Shown here: positions 28,644 to 40,460 of the stretch, piece by piece
How positions within the stretch are numbered: the first letter of the stretch is position 1
Layout of the letters: each line of letters starts with the position of its first letter
NCBI GenBank assembly: GCA_050084515.1
Contig: CM114271.1
Location: forward strand, 61,380,001-61,444,000
Length of the DNA stretch: 64,000 nt
Direction: 5' to 3'
Origin: Blasia pusilla
Taxonomy: Eukaryota; Marchantiophyta; Marchantiopsida; Blasiales
Position numbers and translations under genes: made by a program
Notes under the pieces: generated by a model
The model's input: the letters and a program-made list of their open reading frames with translations, nothing else
Database searches by the model: none
What the model was told of the DNA's origin: nothing

Positions 28644-30297
28644 ATGAATGAGAGAGCTTCATGGGGGAGCTCGCTGGTTGCTCAATGTTTGGTGCAGGTT
28701 GGGGGACCGTATTCCCCGCTTCATGGCTCATGGGAGTGCTCAACGGAGCAAGAGCCGTGCGAGTTTGCTGTTTTGCTTTTCCGATTTGTTGTACAGGAGA
28801 GTGACACACGAAAGCGCTGCGCAATTTTTGATAGGAATTGAGTACGGGGGCGGATTGCTCCATGCCGGCGCTCTTGGGAGCACCATGTAGCTTTCTGATT
28901 TGTGTTCTCACAGGTTTTACATTTTTTTTGGGAGAAATCAGCGCAGAAGCGTTGTCGAATTTTGTGTAGGAGAAAGAGACACTGGGCTTTACAATAATCC
29001 CCGTCATTTTTACTAGAATATTTAATTCAAAATATATTTTAACGCCATTACGCTATAGATCATGAAGCTGTGCACACTGTGCAATAGATGGTACGCAATT
29101 TGGAGTTGCGAGCAAAAAGTTATGCTCAATCTTGCAAAAATGCCATTGTTGGGCGATTTTTAGGACTAAATTATTCAAGCCCTAAACTAGCCGCCGCGCT
29201 GGTGGCGGCCGTCACCATCATAGTCACTATCAACGGTCCGCCATAAATGGTCAACCATCACCATCGACGTTCAACCATCATTGTCACCGTCCACCGTCCA
29301 TCGTCGGCTGCCGTTGCCGCCTGTTGCTCAGAGCCGCATTCGGCCGTTGTCCACCCTTGGTTGCCATTGCCTCCATTACGGAGTGGTGGGTCTTCCACGA
29401 CAACCGTTGATTCTCTAACTTATGCCGCCACCACGTACTTTATTTTGGCTGCCATCGTCATCGCAGTTTTGTCATCAACCAGTGAAGGGAGGTGACCTCG
29501 GGTTATGGTGTTTGAGTTTTCATTTCATGCTGCTATGTTGTGATTGGTAGCCGCTCGACGATGATCGAGTACCGTGCCATGACGCCCATAGCCGCAACGC
29601 ACAGCTGATTTCCGCAACATGTTTCCGATTTTCGCAACGCGTTGCCGATTGCCCCGTTGTGCCGCTCGTGGCCGTTTCACACCGTCTCGATCATGGAGTC
29701 GCTCCTTCACTAAGGAGCAGAGCGAGTGAATTTCGGATTGAGAAGGATATGCCGCCAAGTGCCGCACCGCATTCTCGATTGCCATGCCCTTTGTAGCCGT
29801 TCCGTGCCCCAGTGCCGCATCGGACCGTTGGACATGCACTGCACATCGAGGAGGTATGAGCAGAGTCAATACGAGAGGAGTACGACTTGCTCATTGGAGG
29901 AGTTGTCTTCATGATCGAGTTGGGGTCAAGATTTGCACTTGCCGAGGAGCGACATTGACATTATTGTCACGTTACCCATTCTAGTCTCTTACCCTGCACG
30001 TGTGAGGGATTTCCGGGTATTGGGGAGTTATTTGGGATATTGGATTTCGTGCTGATGCTGAGAGCATCGATGATGTATGGGTTTAGGGGACATAGACCTG
30101 TATGGGATATACAGAGTTGAGGATGGTTTGTCGATGAGACGATAGATTAGTTGATTTTCTGGACCGCGCCGCTTATTGCCGCACAACACACGTCTTAGTG
30201 AGAGAGTGTAGATTGAGTGCCGAATGTTTAGTTTTAGTGATTGAGGGATTACTTGCGAGATTGAGAGTGATTGTGGGGCACGAGGGGCATCACGGGC
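28644..30297 (+). other. E1 leader
   Basis: About 1.6 kb between B1 and gag without coding similarity. 29160-29470 is rich in CCATC/CCGTC trinucleotide-like words. Several GCCG-rich words recur at 29570-29830. Confidence 0.5.
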
Positions 30298-32480
30298 ATG
30301 AGGGCCATCACGACGTCCTTTCGGGATTTTGAGAGACGAGGTAGTGGACCTGAGAGTAGCTCTGGAGGGTTTACTCGGAGTGGTGCGAGGTTTCGAGGGT
30401 CTCCACGTGAGAGACCACCTCGATCTCCTTCTGTGTCGTCTTCAGACAAGGGGGAGAGTGTAGAAGAGTGTTTTAGTGATCCATCATACACATTGAGTGG
30501 TCCTATCAGTTGGGCATATGAGATGGACGACCGGGGTAGAGGACCGCGTAGGTTTTCGCGTGCTATAGGCACTATAGAGCTACACGACTTCATTGCGGAG
30601 TTTAGGAGTTGGTGTGACTCATAGCGGGCTAGGAACTCTAAATAGTTCAACCCGTTTATAGCATGGAACGGTATGTTCCAGCATTTAGAGGGGGTGCCCA
30701 TGGACGATTACCACGAGTTCTCCCACAGATATGCCTAGGAGATTGAAGCATGGCGACTCTACTATGACCCACACTATGTATCATGGACGGAACCATTCCC
30801 AGATGAGGAGGAGGAGTCAGGAGAGGCTACTTCCTCTTCCACAAATGATGTTTTAGGAGGGGTTACTCGCACCGTCTAGTCGGGTTTGTCCCAAGTTCAA
30901 CCCCGTGATTGAGTTCTTTGCTGAGTTGAGGGCAAGCTACCAGGGGGTACGGACGGAGAAGTTACGGAGCATCCACGACTTCCAGAGGCGCCCGGGTGAG
31001 AGTTTGCATGAGGCTTACACTCGCTTGCGCCGGTTGATCAACATCACTCAAGGGGTGACAGAGGCTCAAGCTATCCAATCATGATACGCGATGCTGGACC
31101 GGACCCTCTCGACACGGGTGCGGGAGGGGGTGCTTCTTATGAACACCTTCCCTACGTTGAGAGATGTTTTTAGGACCACCAAGAATATTGAGCGCAACAT
31201 GGCGGAGGAGAGTATAGCCACCATGGGTTCTAGGCGAGAGCAATCACGATTGTCTGCATCACGAGTGCAGCAACGTGGACTCCGAGATAGGTTGACTATG
31301 GCACCACGAGCTTAGGGAGGATATTGGGAGGTCGTGCCACACAAATCTATGCCTTCATATGCGGCTCAACAGCAGCCGCCTACGATTACTTGTTGGTCAT
31401 GTGGTGGAGCCCATCATAATCGTGATTGCACTCGTCAGGGTCATGGACGTATGCCTCAGCATGGAGGAGGAGATGGTGCTGCACTAGGAGGTTATCAGTG
31501 TGACTATTGTCAGAGGTATGGTCACACACACGCCAGGTATTTCAATGTACATCCTGAGTTATGTCCGGACCGAGGGCCAGAGAGGGCACTAGAGCGAGTA
31601 GCCGGTCCGGGTGGGCCTAGAGATCGTGCATCAGGTGCTTCCTTTGGGGGACGAGAAGCTGGAGTTGCCCGACAGGGTGGTGGAGCTGCCCATGGAGGAG
31701 ATAGAGTCCCACCACCTAGACGTGTTGAGGGAGATGCCTGGCATGAGGCTAGGATGGCTGCTCAAATACAGTAGCAACAGGAGCCGATTGCCGCTATGGC
31801 ATTGAGGTTACCCGATGCCAGATCCGTGGATCCGACATTATATGGAGGAGTGAGAGATATGGAGGATCCTGGTTGGATGTGCGGGTTGCCCAGATGGAGG
31901 CTGCAGTAGTTGTGAGGCATGGAGCAGCCGCACAATTGGATCCACAATGAGGGGAAGCCAGGAAACAGACCATGCTTCCTCAGTCTTTCACGTTGTCTGA
32001 GGCGATGAGGACCCCATCAATGGGTCATGATTAGAGTTCCCAGAGAGTTGGTGATGTTATTGGTGTGCAGGCACGGAGGGCGATGGGAGAAGCGAGTGCG
32101 ATGACTCCAAATACTGATGCTCAAGAGGAGCATGGGTCGAGTACGATGTTGGGGGCGGCCATGATGGTATACCGTGCTTTGCTGTTTACCGCTTCCGATG
32201 TTATGACGTTGGGAAGTACGCCCCTCGAGGTTTTCTAGCTGGCCGCTATGCTATGGGAGTGTGGAGTTGGAGTTCTTGCATCACGTTCAGATCTGATTGC
32301 AGAGAAGTTGATGGACCTGCCCTTGGAGCGGATGCTCAGGCCCTCCACGTCAGATTCATGGCAGGCTGCAGCTGCTAGGATGGCGGAGATCCCGGCTAGA
32401 CCCGCGATAGAGCGTGCCATGGCTTCTCTTGGTGTTGTGTTGCTGGATAAGTGGGGAGAGGTCTTACAATTGGTGAGTTC
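30298..32480 (+). pseudogene. E1 Gag (capsid and CCHC zinc knuckles), broken
   Basis: Starts near ATG 30298 (an in-frame ATG also at 30271), reading SSGGFTRSGARF, close to the E2 Gag start. The capsid-like part has GTIELHDFIAEFRSWCD, FNPFIAWNGMFQHLEG and, after a frameshift, IEFFAELRASYQGVRTEKL and GESLHEAYTRLRRLINITQG (Gag capsid C-terminal wording). The knuckle region at ~31393-31560 has CWSCGGAHHNRDC and CDYCQRYGH. In-frame TAG at 30622 matches a TAG at the same codon in E2. At least two frameshifts and about four stops. Structural protein of the particle in a working copy. Confidence 0.75.
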
Positions 32481-32499
32481 ATGAGGTAGAGCTTTTAGT

Positions 32500-32760
32500 C
32501 CGCAGCGCATTTTGTTGGATTCACGAGCGCAACCCCTGATGTTGGGAAAAGCGTGATTTAGAGGATTGGGCTTGACGAGAGCCGATGTGGAGCGTTGTCC
32601 ATTTCGGATACATAAATCCTTGGATGGAGCGAGTACCACAGAGTATATCACCCGACACGAGGTCGTGATAAGGATTTTCTTGGGACATCCTACAGATGAG
32701 TCCGTGGTGCGAGCGAAGGCAATAGTGATTGATGCATAGTCCTACGACGTCTTGGTTGAT
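32500..32760 (+). pseudogene. E1 aspartic protease, broken
   Basis: ILLDSRAQPLMLGKA is the active-site region (E2: VLLDSGAQPLMLGKA). The catalytic DSG has become DSR in E1. A stop follows directly, then RGLGLTRADVE and HEVVIRIFLGHP. The protease would cut the polyprotein. Inactive on the visible sequence. Confidence 0.65.
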
Positions 32761-32907
32761 GGAGCAGTGTTATATCCAATGGGATTTTCCCTGGATTACT
32801 AGAAGGAGTCAGCGTCCTACAGACTAGGATGGCAATAAGGTGATGGGCGCCTTAGCTCATTATCCATTCGATTCACGGATGCAGTGATCGAGTGACGGCT
32901 AGGAGAG

Positions 32908-33981
32908 ATGGCGACCTTAGTAGCATTTAGCAATGCTATCACTTGGCCTAGTGATTTGATTGAGGGACATGGTCATGCAGAGGATACACCCGTTCCTGAT
33001 ATTTCTATGGAGAGGAGTGTCATGGTAGCCGCATCAGTCCATGGAGGAGAGGTGCCGCTTTGGGGCTCGACTGAGGAGCTTCGACGCTTAGCCACTGATT
33101 ATGTGCAAACCGTGTGGAGCGAGACGTTTGCACTAGAGTGTTATGGGTCAGAGGAACCCCAGGTAGCCAGGAGTGCTGCTATGATCCCTTTGGACACCAT
33201 CCGGATTCTGTGGTGCATCGGGCCGGTGGATTACTTTGGAGGGATCAGCAGTGGGTTAGCTTCTATTTTGCAGGCTAGAATGCGCGTGGTGCACTTACGC
33301 CTTCGTTTTCCCAACTTGTTGTCTGCGTCCGCCATTCAGGGTTACCAGAGTTCCCTACCGAGGGAAATTTCATTGTTGGGGTTGCAAGACTTGGAGCGGG
33401 TAGGGACCATCGACTTGGTTATTGCTGGTTGGCCATGTTAGGGCCAGTCGAGTGCTAGGCGGGGTAGTGGATTAGCTGACTCTCGGTCCAGGTTATTTTG
33501 GGAGATGATACGAATCTTGCGACACTTGCAGGAGCATCACTCTTGTCCTCCAGCATACATTATGGAGAATGTACCAATTTTGGGCGATTCGAGGTACCGT
33601 GTGGTGACAAGTGCACATCAGGTGCGCGCATGGATCAACCCGACAATTTTGTTGGATACGGCAAGTGTGGGTTCACGAGCACATCACCCGCATCTTTGGT
33701 GGATCAAATTGGTACCACACGAGGTATTGCAGAGGGTATATGCAAGAGTGGAACGCCCCTCCAATTTGTTGGTGGATTCTATATTGGATCTGGGCCGTCG
33801 ATCACAGGCAGTGAGACTAGATGATCGACCGCCGTTGACTGTGGTCAATAGGATTGGCATGCCACGGACAACCTTTCCCACATTGGTCAGTTTTCCTGCT
33901 TCCTATGCATTCAAGGAGGCTCGACATGGCTTGGTTTGGGATGACAAGAGGAGAGCGGCGCCGGATATACCATTTCCTTAG
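32908..33981 (+). pseudogene. E1 linker and C5 DNA methyltransferase, internally deleted
   Basis: After a linker shared with E2 (VPLWGS.EELR), motif I reads DYFGGISSGL (~33230). About 25 codons after it are missing relative to E2. Then LLGLQDLERVG and LVIAGWPC, where C is the catalytic Cys (33436), followed at once by TAG where E2 has CAG. ADSRSRLFWEMIRILRHL, AYIMENVPILGD (motif VI, Glu) and VGSRAHHPHLWWIKL (motif VIII) follow. The piece ends at 33981; the region carrying motifs IX-X in E2 (~170 codons) is deleted and the frame runs almost directly into the RT lead. Catalytically dead but diagnostic. Confidence 0.8.
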
Positions 33982-34029
33982 GAGTTATAGGAGCTATTTT
34001 GCATTTAATATGCATGAAGGGTCTAGGGA

Positions 34030-35370
34030 TCCGCATTGAGTTGTCAAGTGACACGCCAATCTTCCAACGACCCTACACATACAGTGATATGGAGAGGGCT
34101 CTGATTCATAGTAGGAGCTAGGACTTGGTTGGAGCAGGACTAATAGAGATGTTGCATGGAGAGTACGCATCTGTCACTATCATGCCCGCCAAGAAGGATG
34201 TGCATGGCAATTGTACGGATAGGCGGATGTGTGGAGATTACAGACCTATCAATTGGCAAACGAAGTCCGATAAGTATGCCATGCCCACTCTTAAGCAGAT
34301 CTTTGATGCTATTGGGAATGTAAAGGTCTTCAGTTTTTTAGATCTTTGAGCCGGATACCATCAGCTGCCTATCAGATTGGAGGACAGGCAGAAGACGGCA
34401 TTTTGGGGCATCGATCCGTACGGGAAGGATTGCTTGTACCAGTGGCAGTTCTTACCATTTTGGGTTAAAGAACGCCTCGGCTGAGTTTCAGAGGGTCATG
34501 GATAGGATCTTGGCAGGTCTGGATTTTGCTAAGGATTATATTGATGACATTGTGATCTTTAGCACCACAGTTGAGGAGCATGAGCGACATCTAGAGGAGG
34601 TGTTTCGATGATTGCAGTTACATGGGCTAAAGCTACATCAAGGAAAGTGCAAGTTCTTCTATGACCAGATTGAATACTTGGGTCATATGATATACCCATG
34701 TGGCCTTGGTATACAACAGACAAAGGTAGAGGCTATTTCATGCATTCCACGCCCTACACATGTGAATTAAGTTTGTGCATTCATGGGATTGGAAAATTTC
34801 TATCGACGATACGTGAAGGGTTTCATCTCGATTGCGAAGCTGCTGACCTTGCTGACCAAGGTGGATCAGGAATGGCATTGGGGAGATGAGCAAGAGAGAG
34901 AATTTTATATGCTCAAGGATTGATTGACGTCCGCGACCATGTTGAGGAGACCGATCAGGGGGCGTCCTTTCCAATTGCATACCGATTGGAGCATGTTGGG
35001 GCTTGGAGCTGTGCTCACCCAACATGACGATGATGGTAGAGAGTTCATGGTGGCTTACGCTAGTTGCTCGAACAATGATACAGAGGCAAAGTATAGCTTG
35101 TATAAGGGTGAGTGTTTGGCTGCGGCGTGGGCTGTCGCACATTTCAGGTGTTATCTATTCAGAAATCCCTTTACCATCATTATTGATCATCAGCCACTTA
35201 AGTAGTTCATGGAGTCCGACAAGCTTACAGGTAAACTTGCGAGGTGGGCTCTTTTGGTGCAGGAGTATGACTTCCAAGTGGTGCATAGACCTTGGACGCT
35301 CAACAAGGATGCAGATGGTTTGAGCCGTAACCCATGCCTGAGTCAACAAGATGTGACTGGAGCTCGTTGG
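34030..35370 (+). pseudogene. E1 reverse transcriptase and RNase H, broken
   Basis: RT fingers: MPAKKDVHGNCTDRRMCGDY. Palm: FSFLDL then a TGA where E2 has CGG, followed by AGYHQLPI; after a frameshift comes DYIDDIVIFSTTVEEHE with intact catalytic YIDD. RNase H: LHTDWSMLGLGAVLTQHDDD (first Asp), YKGECLAAAWAVAHFRCYL (Glu) and IIDHQPLK, then TAG where E2 has TGG. Stops are mostly C-to-T or G-to-A relative to E2. It would copy the element RNA to DNA in an active relative. Confidence 0.85.
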
Positions 35371-35509
35371 TATGGTGAGAGAGATGAGGAGTTGGTGCCA
35401 GGATGCATGCATCAGCCTATTTGGGCTTGTTGGCTACGGGGAGCCTGATTGCTGAGACTTTGATGGCGAGGTCTGATGGAGAGTCTTTAGATCGAGAGGC
35501 CGATAAGGA

Positions 35510-36542
35510 GACGATAGGTGGTTGAGATATTCACGACGATGGAGTGGTCTTGGAGTACCTGCGTACTGGTAGCGTTGCAAGCACAATGGATGCTAGAGAG
35601 CAGGATCGGATCCTACAACGAGCCAGAAGGTTTCGGTGAGAGCAGTCACATGTGTTGCGAGTTTGGGAGGATGGTAGAGTTTTTGTGGTGCCTCATCCTT
35701 TGTAGAGCGCACCTTTGGTGCGTTATGGCCATGAGGAGTTGGGTCATTTTGGAGTGAAGCGAACGTACATCTTGCTCCAAATATAATATTGGTGGTGATG
35801 CATGCAGAATGACGTTCAGCAGTTTGTTGCCAGATGCATGGTGTGTGATCGAGTTTGGGCATCGTTCAATGCTTCGACTCCATAGTTGCATCCACTTTAG
35901 ATCATGGGTTTAGGTCATAGTTGGAGTTTGGATTATGCAAGACCTTTGCCTTTGACGGAGCGCCATAGTCATTATGTATTGGTGATGGTCGAGCACTTCT
36001 CGAAGTGGATAGAGTTGGTTGCATTGCCTGACAAAGCGAGTGATGGAGTAGCGTATGCCTTCCTAGATCAGATTTTGAGTCATTACAAGAAAGATTCACA
36101 GACCAAGGTACAGAGTTTCGTAGGGAGTTTCAGATCTTGTGTGATCAGGCCCTGATCGACCACCGCACTACTTCACGAGATCATCTTGAGGCGGATGGAC
36201 TAGCAGAGCAGGTTGTGCAAACGGTGAAGAGAGGACTACGCAAGTATCGCTTGTAGAGAGGTCACCTAGGAGATTGGGACCTTCAGTTTCGGTGGTTGGC
36301 GATGGGATACAGATTCAGCAGAAAGGTATCCTTAGCGTCTTTCTCACCGTACTTGCTTTTGTATGGCCAAGAGCCATATTTACGTGCAGCCATTCGTCGA
36401 GATGTTGGTGAGGTGTTGAACCTTGATGATCCTGAATGATGGATGCGAGCACGTTCTCAAAGGGCTAAGTTTTTTTGGAGAGTGATGCCCATGGCATTTG
36501 AGAACTTGTCGATTGCGCAACATCGGGATACATTGAGGTATG
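35510..36542 (+). pseudogene. E1 integrase, part before the E2 insertion
   Basis: Zinc-binding part near 35740 has HEELGHFGVKRTY and RCMVCDRV. The core has SLDYARPLPLTERH (first Asp), VMVEHFSKWIELVALPDKAS and, after a one-base shift, DQGTEF (second Asp) and DGLAEQVV (catalytic Glu just before). FSPYLLLYGQEP and LNLDDPE precede RDTLRY, where E2 interrupts at 36542. The reading resumes at 46326 with ATIQGGGYQPT. The DDE triad is still recognisable, so this is a DDE integrase and not a tyrosine recombinase. Confidence 0.8.
36539..36542 (+). repeat. Target-site duplication of E2, left copy (TATG)
   Basis: TATG directly before E2. The same four bases follow E2 at 46326-46329. Joining the flanks with one copy restores the integrase reading RDTLRYATI, matching E2's own sequence at that position. 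Confidence 0.85.
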
Positions 36543-36706
36543 TGTCATGACCATACGGATTATGTCGTAGAGTATAGTGTGCTAGTAGAGGCCATTCCTT
36601 ATGTAGGACCGTAGTGGCTTGGTAGAGATGCAGTTTCATACATAGGGTTGGGGGTTACTCAATTGGAGGTGACTTTCCCAATAGGGCCGGCTCTTAGGTT
36701 GGAGGA

Positions 36707-36712
36707 TATAAG
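36707..36712 (+). promoter_or_regulatory. E2 TATA-like box
   Basis: TATAAG in B1. A CA lies 29 bases downstream (36736-36737), and the putative transcript start there opens with AGTTCTTTGAG, the sequence complementary to the primer site at 36911. The same box is kept in B2 near 46016. Confidence 0.5.
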
Positions 36713-36722
36713 GTGGAGTGCA

Positions 36723-36747
36723 CTCAAAGAATAGTCAGTTCTTTGAG
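36723..36747 (+). repeat. Hairpin at the putative E2 transcript start
   Basis: CTCAAAGAA (36723-36731) and TTCTTTGAG (36739-36747) are perfectly complementary around a 7-base loop. The right arm is also complementary to the primer site after B1, so the two pairings would compete in DNA or in longer transcripts. Confidence 0.8.
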
Positions 36748-36910
36748 TTGAGCCTGTTGCGTTGGGAGTTAGCCTTGGTAGTGAGTAGAGCCCTTGGCTA
36801 TGGTGTTTCCCGCAAGCTTCGACCTAGATTCTCCCATCGTGGAGTGGGTTTGGCTCGATTAAATGTGATTCTATACGTATTGTATGAGAGTAGGTCTTTC
36901 ACGGATTTCA

Positions 36911-36922
36911 CTCAAAGAACTG
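36911..36922 (+). promoter_or_regulatory. E2 self-complementary primer binding site
   Basis: CTCAAAGAACTG starts exactly one base after B1 ends. Its exact 12-base complement CAGTTCTTTGAG is at 36736-36747, where the transcript is predicted to start. This is the arrangement of Tf1/sushi self-priming, in which the mRNA 5' end pairs with the primer site. No tRNA-type primer site is seen. Confidence 0.6.
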
Positions 36923-38410
36923 GAGTAGATCGATGGTAGCTTCGATTGTAGATCAGTAGGATCTGGTTAGGGCTGATTGTGTACTCAGCCGTGGATGTTT
37001 GTAGCTTGTGGCCTATGTTGGAGGTGTGAATCTGGTGCGTGGTTGATTGGGAAAGAAGCGCCTTGCTGAGAGCTTTCCAACGCGCTTTAGATCGCCGGAT
37101 TTTGTCAAGGGAGTTGGAAGTTATCAAGGATTGAAGATTCTGGTTCGTGTTCAACGGTTTTTTGATGTGGAGAGCTTGGAGTGCGGAAGCTCTGTTGAAG
37201 TTCATCTAGATCGGGTGAGAGGTTCCTGTTGCTACTTGTATTGTGATCTCATGTGAAGCTAACTGCTTGAGTGTGTGGAGCGTTGCGGATTTTTGCGTGC
37301 ATGAAACTTGGCGGAAGCGCTGTCGGATTTGCGATTCTGGAGGTGTATGGGCAGCAAGTTTGTCTGATTTTTAGCTCGGAGTACAGAGCTCGGTTGTAGC
37401 TGATTTTTTGTGGAGAGATAGCAATGGCGGTCAATTGAATTCTTGTTGAAATAGATTCGATTTCGGTCACGGATTTGTGAAGTAATTGCTGATCGAAATT
37501 TTGCGGACTAGCTATGGTGGACAGCGGATCGGAGGGGCTGGTTGGTTGGTGACTCGTTCATTGTTGGAGACGCCTATCCCATTGGGGGCGCCCTGGTTGG
37601 GCCTCTCTCCATAGCGAAGCATGGCGAACAAGGCGATAGAGGCATTTCTCGACGTTTTGAGGCTTCGAGGCAACTCGTGGTAGCTCGGGGCGAGTGGGCG
37701 TGAGAGGCGGAGTAAGGAGCAAGGAGAAAGCAAGCAAGCTTGCTTGCTTGGGCGTGAGGCAATTTTTTCAGGATTTGGGATTTTGAGTGTTGCATAACTG
37801 GTCACCCATCTTTGGGCTATTCTGCCTGGAGGACGCTTAACTGCTGAGTTCTTAACTATGCCAGTGTACACACTGTTGTAGCTCATTTGGTGCTATTCGG
37901 AGATGTGTTAGGCGCTTTATGCATCTCAGGTTTTTGGTTGATGTACCTCTAGCGCATAGTACGGAGTAGCCTCTCCATGCAGGTGATATTTTCAGGTGCT
38001 GCGAGTTTGACTAGCACGTCATCGACCCGCAGCGGAGTAGCTATTGCGTTAGAATTGTGTGGTGGGTTTTGTGGATTCAGGGGGCACCACGTTTGGTGGA
38101 TTATGTTACCTTGATTTCCATTTGCGATTGGAGGGTTGTCGTTGGACTTCTTGTGTTTGGATCCCCTCCATCGGTGCTTCTTGCTTGCGCGCCCATTGTT
38201 AGGGTTGACGCTGATTTCCAGAGTAGTGTTACTCCTGTGTGCTACCGGTAGTGAGGCTGGAGGGATGACGAGTAGACCGTGGGAGGCTTCTTGTGGTGAT
38301 GACAAGTTAGGTTGCCTACACCCATAGCTAGTAGAGCTAGAATAGTATAGCGACATCGACGTCACTTGGTTATTTGGTGGTGGTAATTTGGTGGTGGTGC
38401 GGCATCGGCG
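36923..38410 (+). other. E2 leader
   Basis: About 1.5 kb without coding similarity. It contains a 22-bp perfect palindrome of AAGC/GCTT units at 37728-37749 and GC-rich words around 37590-37700. It could hold packaging or dimer-linkage signals, by analogy with retroviral leaders. Confidence 0.5.
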
Positions 38411-40432
38411 TTGGTCATCACGGAGCTGTCGGGTGGTCTTGTTGGGGACCGTGGTGCGGACAGTGGTGGTTTCACACGGAGTGGATTTAGGTATCGGCTA
38501 CCTTTTCCACTTCCGACGATTGATGAAGAGGAGGACGAGGGTGTTCCAAACACCGAGTCTTCTACGTTGTTATCGAGTGTTGCAGCTCCATTGATTTAGG
38601 ACATGGACGGTGGATATGGGGCCATGAAGGGTCCACGATGATACTCGCGTGCAGTGGGCACCATTGAGTTGGAGGACTTCATGCAGGAGTTTGATACGTG
38701 GTGTGATATGTAGATGTTGCGGAACGCCACGTTGTTTACACCCTTCTTGGCTTGGAAGGGGTTGTTTGAGCACTTGGAAGGACCATCCATGGATGATTAC
38801 CATGAGTTTAGGAAGGACCATGTTGCTGAGATTGAGGCATGGAGATAATATTGGTCTCCAGGCTATGTGTCTATCACCTATGGTGGTATTGGTAGTAGTG
38901 CTCCTACTATGCCAGCCAGCCCGACGTTGAGTGGTACGAGTACGAGCCGGAGTGGGGATACCAGTGGAGGTACTAGTGGGGGTACTAGTGCCCCACCATC
39001 GTTCAGCCCGGTTGCAGAGTTCTTCAAGAAGTTGAAGAAGAACTATCAGGGAGTGAAGATGGAGAAGTTGAGGAGTCTTCAGGAATTTGAGCGAAAGACT
39101 GGTGAGAGTCTTCGTGAGGCATACACTCGTATGCGATGCTTGATTTCAGTTACCCAGGGTGTGACTGAAGATCAGGCAGTCCAATTTTGGCATGGGATCT
39201 TGGACAGAGATTTGCGCCGTAGGGTACGTGACGCTACTCTTATGAGTGATGATTCATCCACATTGACCCATGTGTTTGCTCTATCTGAGAAGATTGAGCT
39301 TAACATGGTGAAGGAGAGAGTGGTGACATCCGCATTCAGTAGGGATACAACTACTACTTCTTGTGTTTAGCAGCCCACCTCACAATCTCGTAGTAGTGGT
39401 GATGGTAGTAGTAGTGGGAGTCGTGGGGGGTACACACGACCTCAGTCAGGTCCTAGAGGGACACTTGCGCAGAGACCATTGCCTTCATTTGCTGCCCCGC
39501 AGCAAGGACAGTCATGTTGGACATATGGAGGTGATCATGTTAGGAAGTTTTGTCCCCAAGAGGATGGGAGACAGACTTTGGAGGATGGGCCTTAGTCGGC
39601 CCCAACTCAGTGTGATCATTGCGGGAGACCAGGTCATCCTCGAGAGCGTTGCTTTGATCTTCATCCAAAGTTGAGATCAGGCCGCGGCCGTGGTGGAGTA
39701 GCTCCGAGAGGCCGAGGTGGTAGGGGTGGTAGAGGTGGACCAGTGGTTGGAGAGCCTACGGTGGCTACCCCTACCACTACAACAGAAAGTCACTATGGTC
39801 GCTTTCGGATTGAGCGATTGGAGAAGTTGGCTACTATGGCTGGTATCCAGCATAGATCAGGTTCGGGAGCAGGGGCTTCCACCTCTTATGGAGGGGATGA
39901 TCTCTCTTATATGGCGAGTGCAACAAAGGTTGAGGCATCAGCTGCAGTTATGAGAGAAGCCACTCAAGCGTCAGAGCCACGTGGTGCTACTGTGGAGTTG
40001 GACCCACAGAGGGGTGAGGCTGGGAGGCAGGCTAGGCTTCCCCAGTCATTCTTGTTGTCTGAGGTGCTTAGGACTCCATCCATGATTCCTACGCAACCTA
40101 TTGAGCCGACAGTGGGGACTGAGGCATCTACATCGCGAGAAGTAGACACGGATGCAGCATCCAGTGCAGTATTGCGGATGGCAAATTTAGTGTTGGGATC
40201 CCCATTGTTTTCGGCCACGGAGCTGATGGCTTTAGGAGTTGACTTAGCTCCTGTATTTCAGCTAGCGACCACGTTGTGTGAACGTGGGGTGTTATTCTTG
40301 CTACACGTGTTGAGGTGGATGAGGGTGTTGCGGTGGAGCGACCCTCTATGTCGTGTAGCATTGAGTACCAGATCCTACTTAGCGGTGCAAAGCGGCAAAG
40401 ATAGATGCATTACCGGCCCGGCCAGCCATTGA
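38411..40432 (+). pseudogene. E2 Gag (capsid and CCHC zinc knuckles), broken
   Basis: One frame through most of its length. Start chosen at ATG 38411 (VITELSGGLVGDRGADSGG), aligned with E1 over SGGFTRSG. Capsid wording: GTIELEDFMQEFDTWCD, LAWKGLFEHLEGP, FSPVAEFFKKLKKNYQGVKM, GESLREAYTRMRCLISVTQG. Knuckles: SCWTYGGDHVRKFC (second Cys replaced by Tyr) and an intact CDHCGRPGHPRERC (CX2CX4HX4C). A Gly/Arg-rich basic stretch (RGRGGVAPRGRGGRGGRGG) follows at ~39680. Stops at 38597, 38639, 38711, 38849, 39368 and ~39593; frame lost near 40.3 kb. Confidence 0.85.
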
Positions 40433-40460
40433 TCGTGAGAGGCTTACACTGGGTGTATGT

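Larger units (their letters stand above)
36543..36910 (+). repeat. E2 5' terminal segment B1
   Basis: TGTCATGACC...GGATTTCA, 368 bp, paired with B2 (45851-46218) at the same length with about 14 differences. The following bases (CTCAAAGAACTG) do not resemble segment A, so the 5' end is B without A. Confidence 0.95.

Noticed and set aside
36543-36910. B alone as a normal LTR of E2
   Set aside because: It is bounded by TG..CA and followed by the primer site, but the target duplication lies beyond A', and E1 and E3 also have A' after B2. So the chromosomal 3' unit is larger than B.
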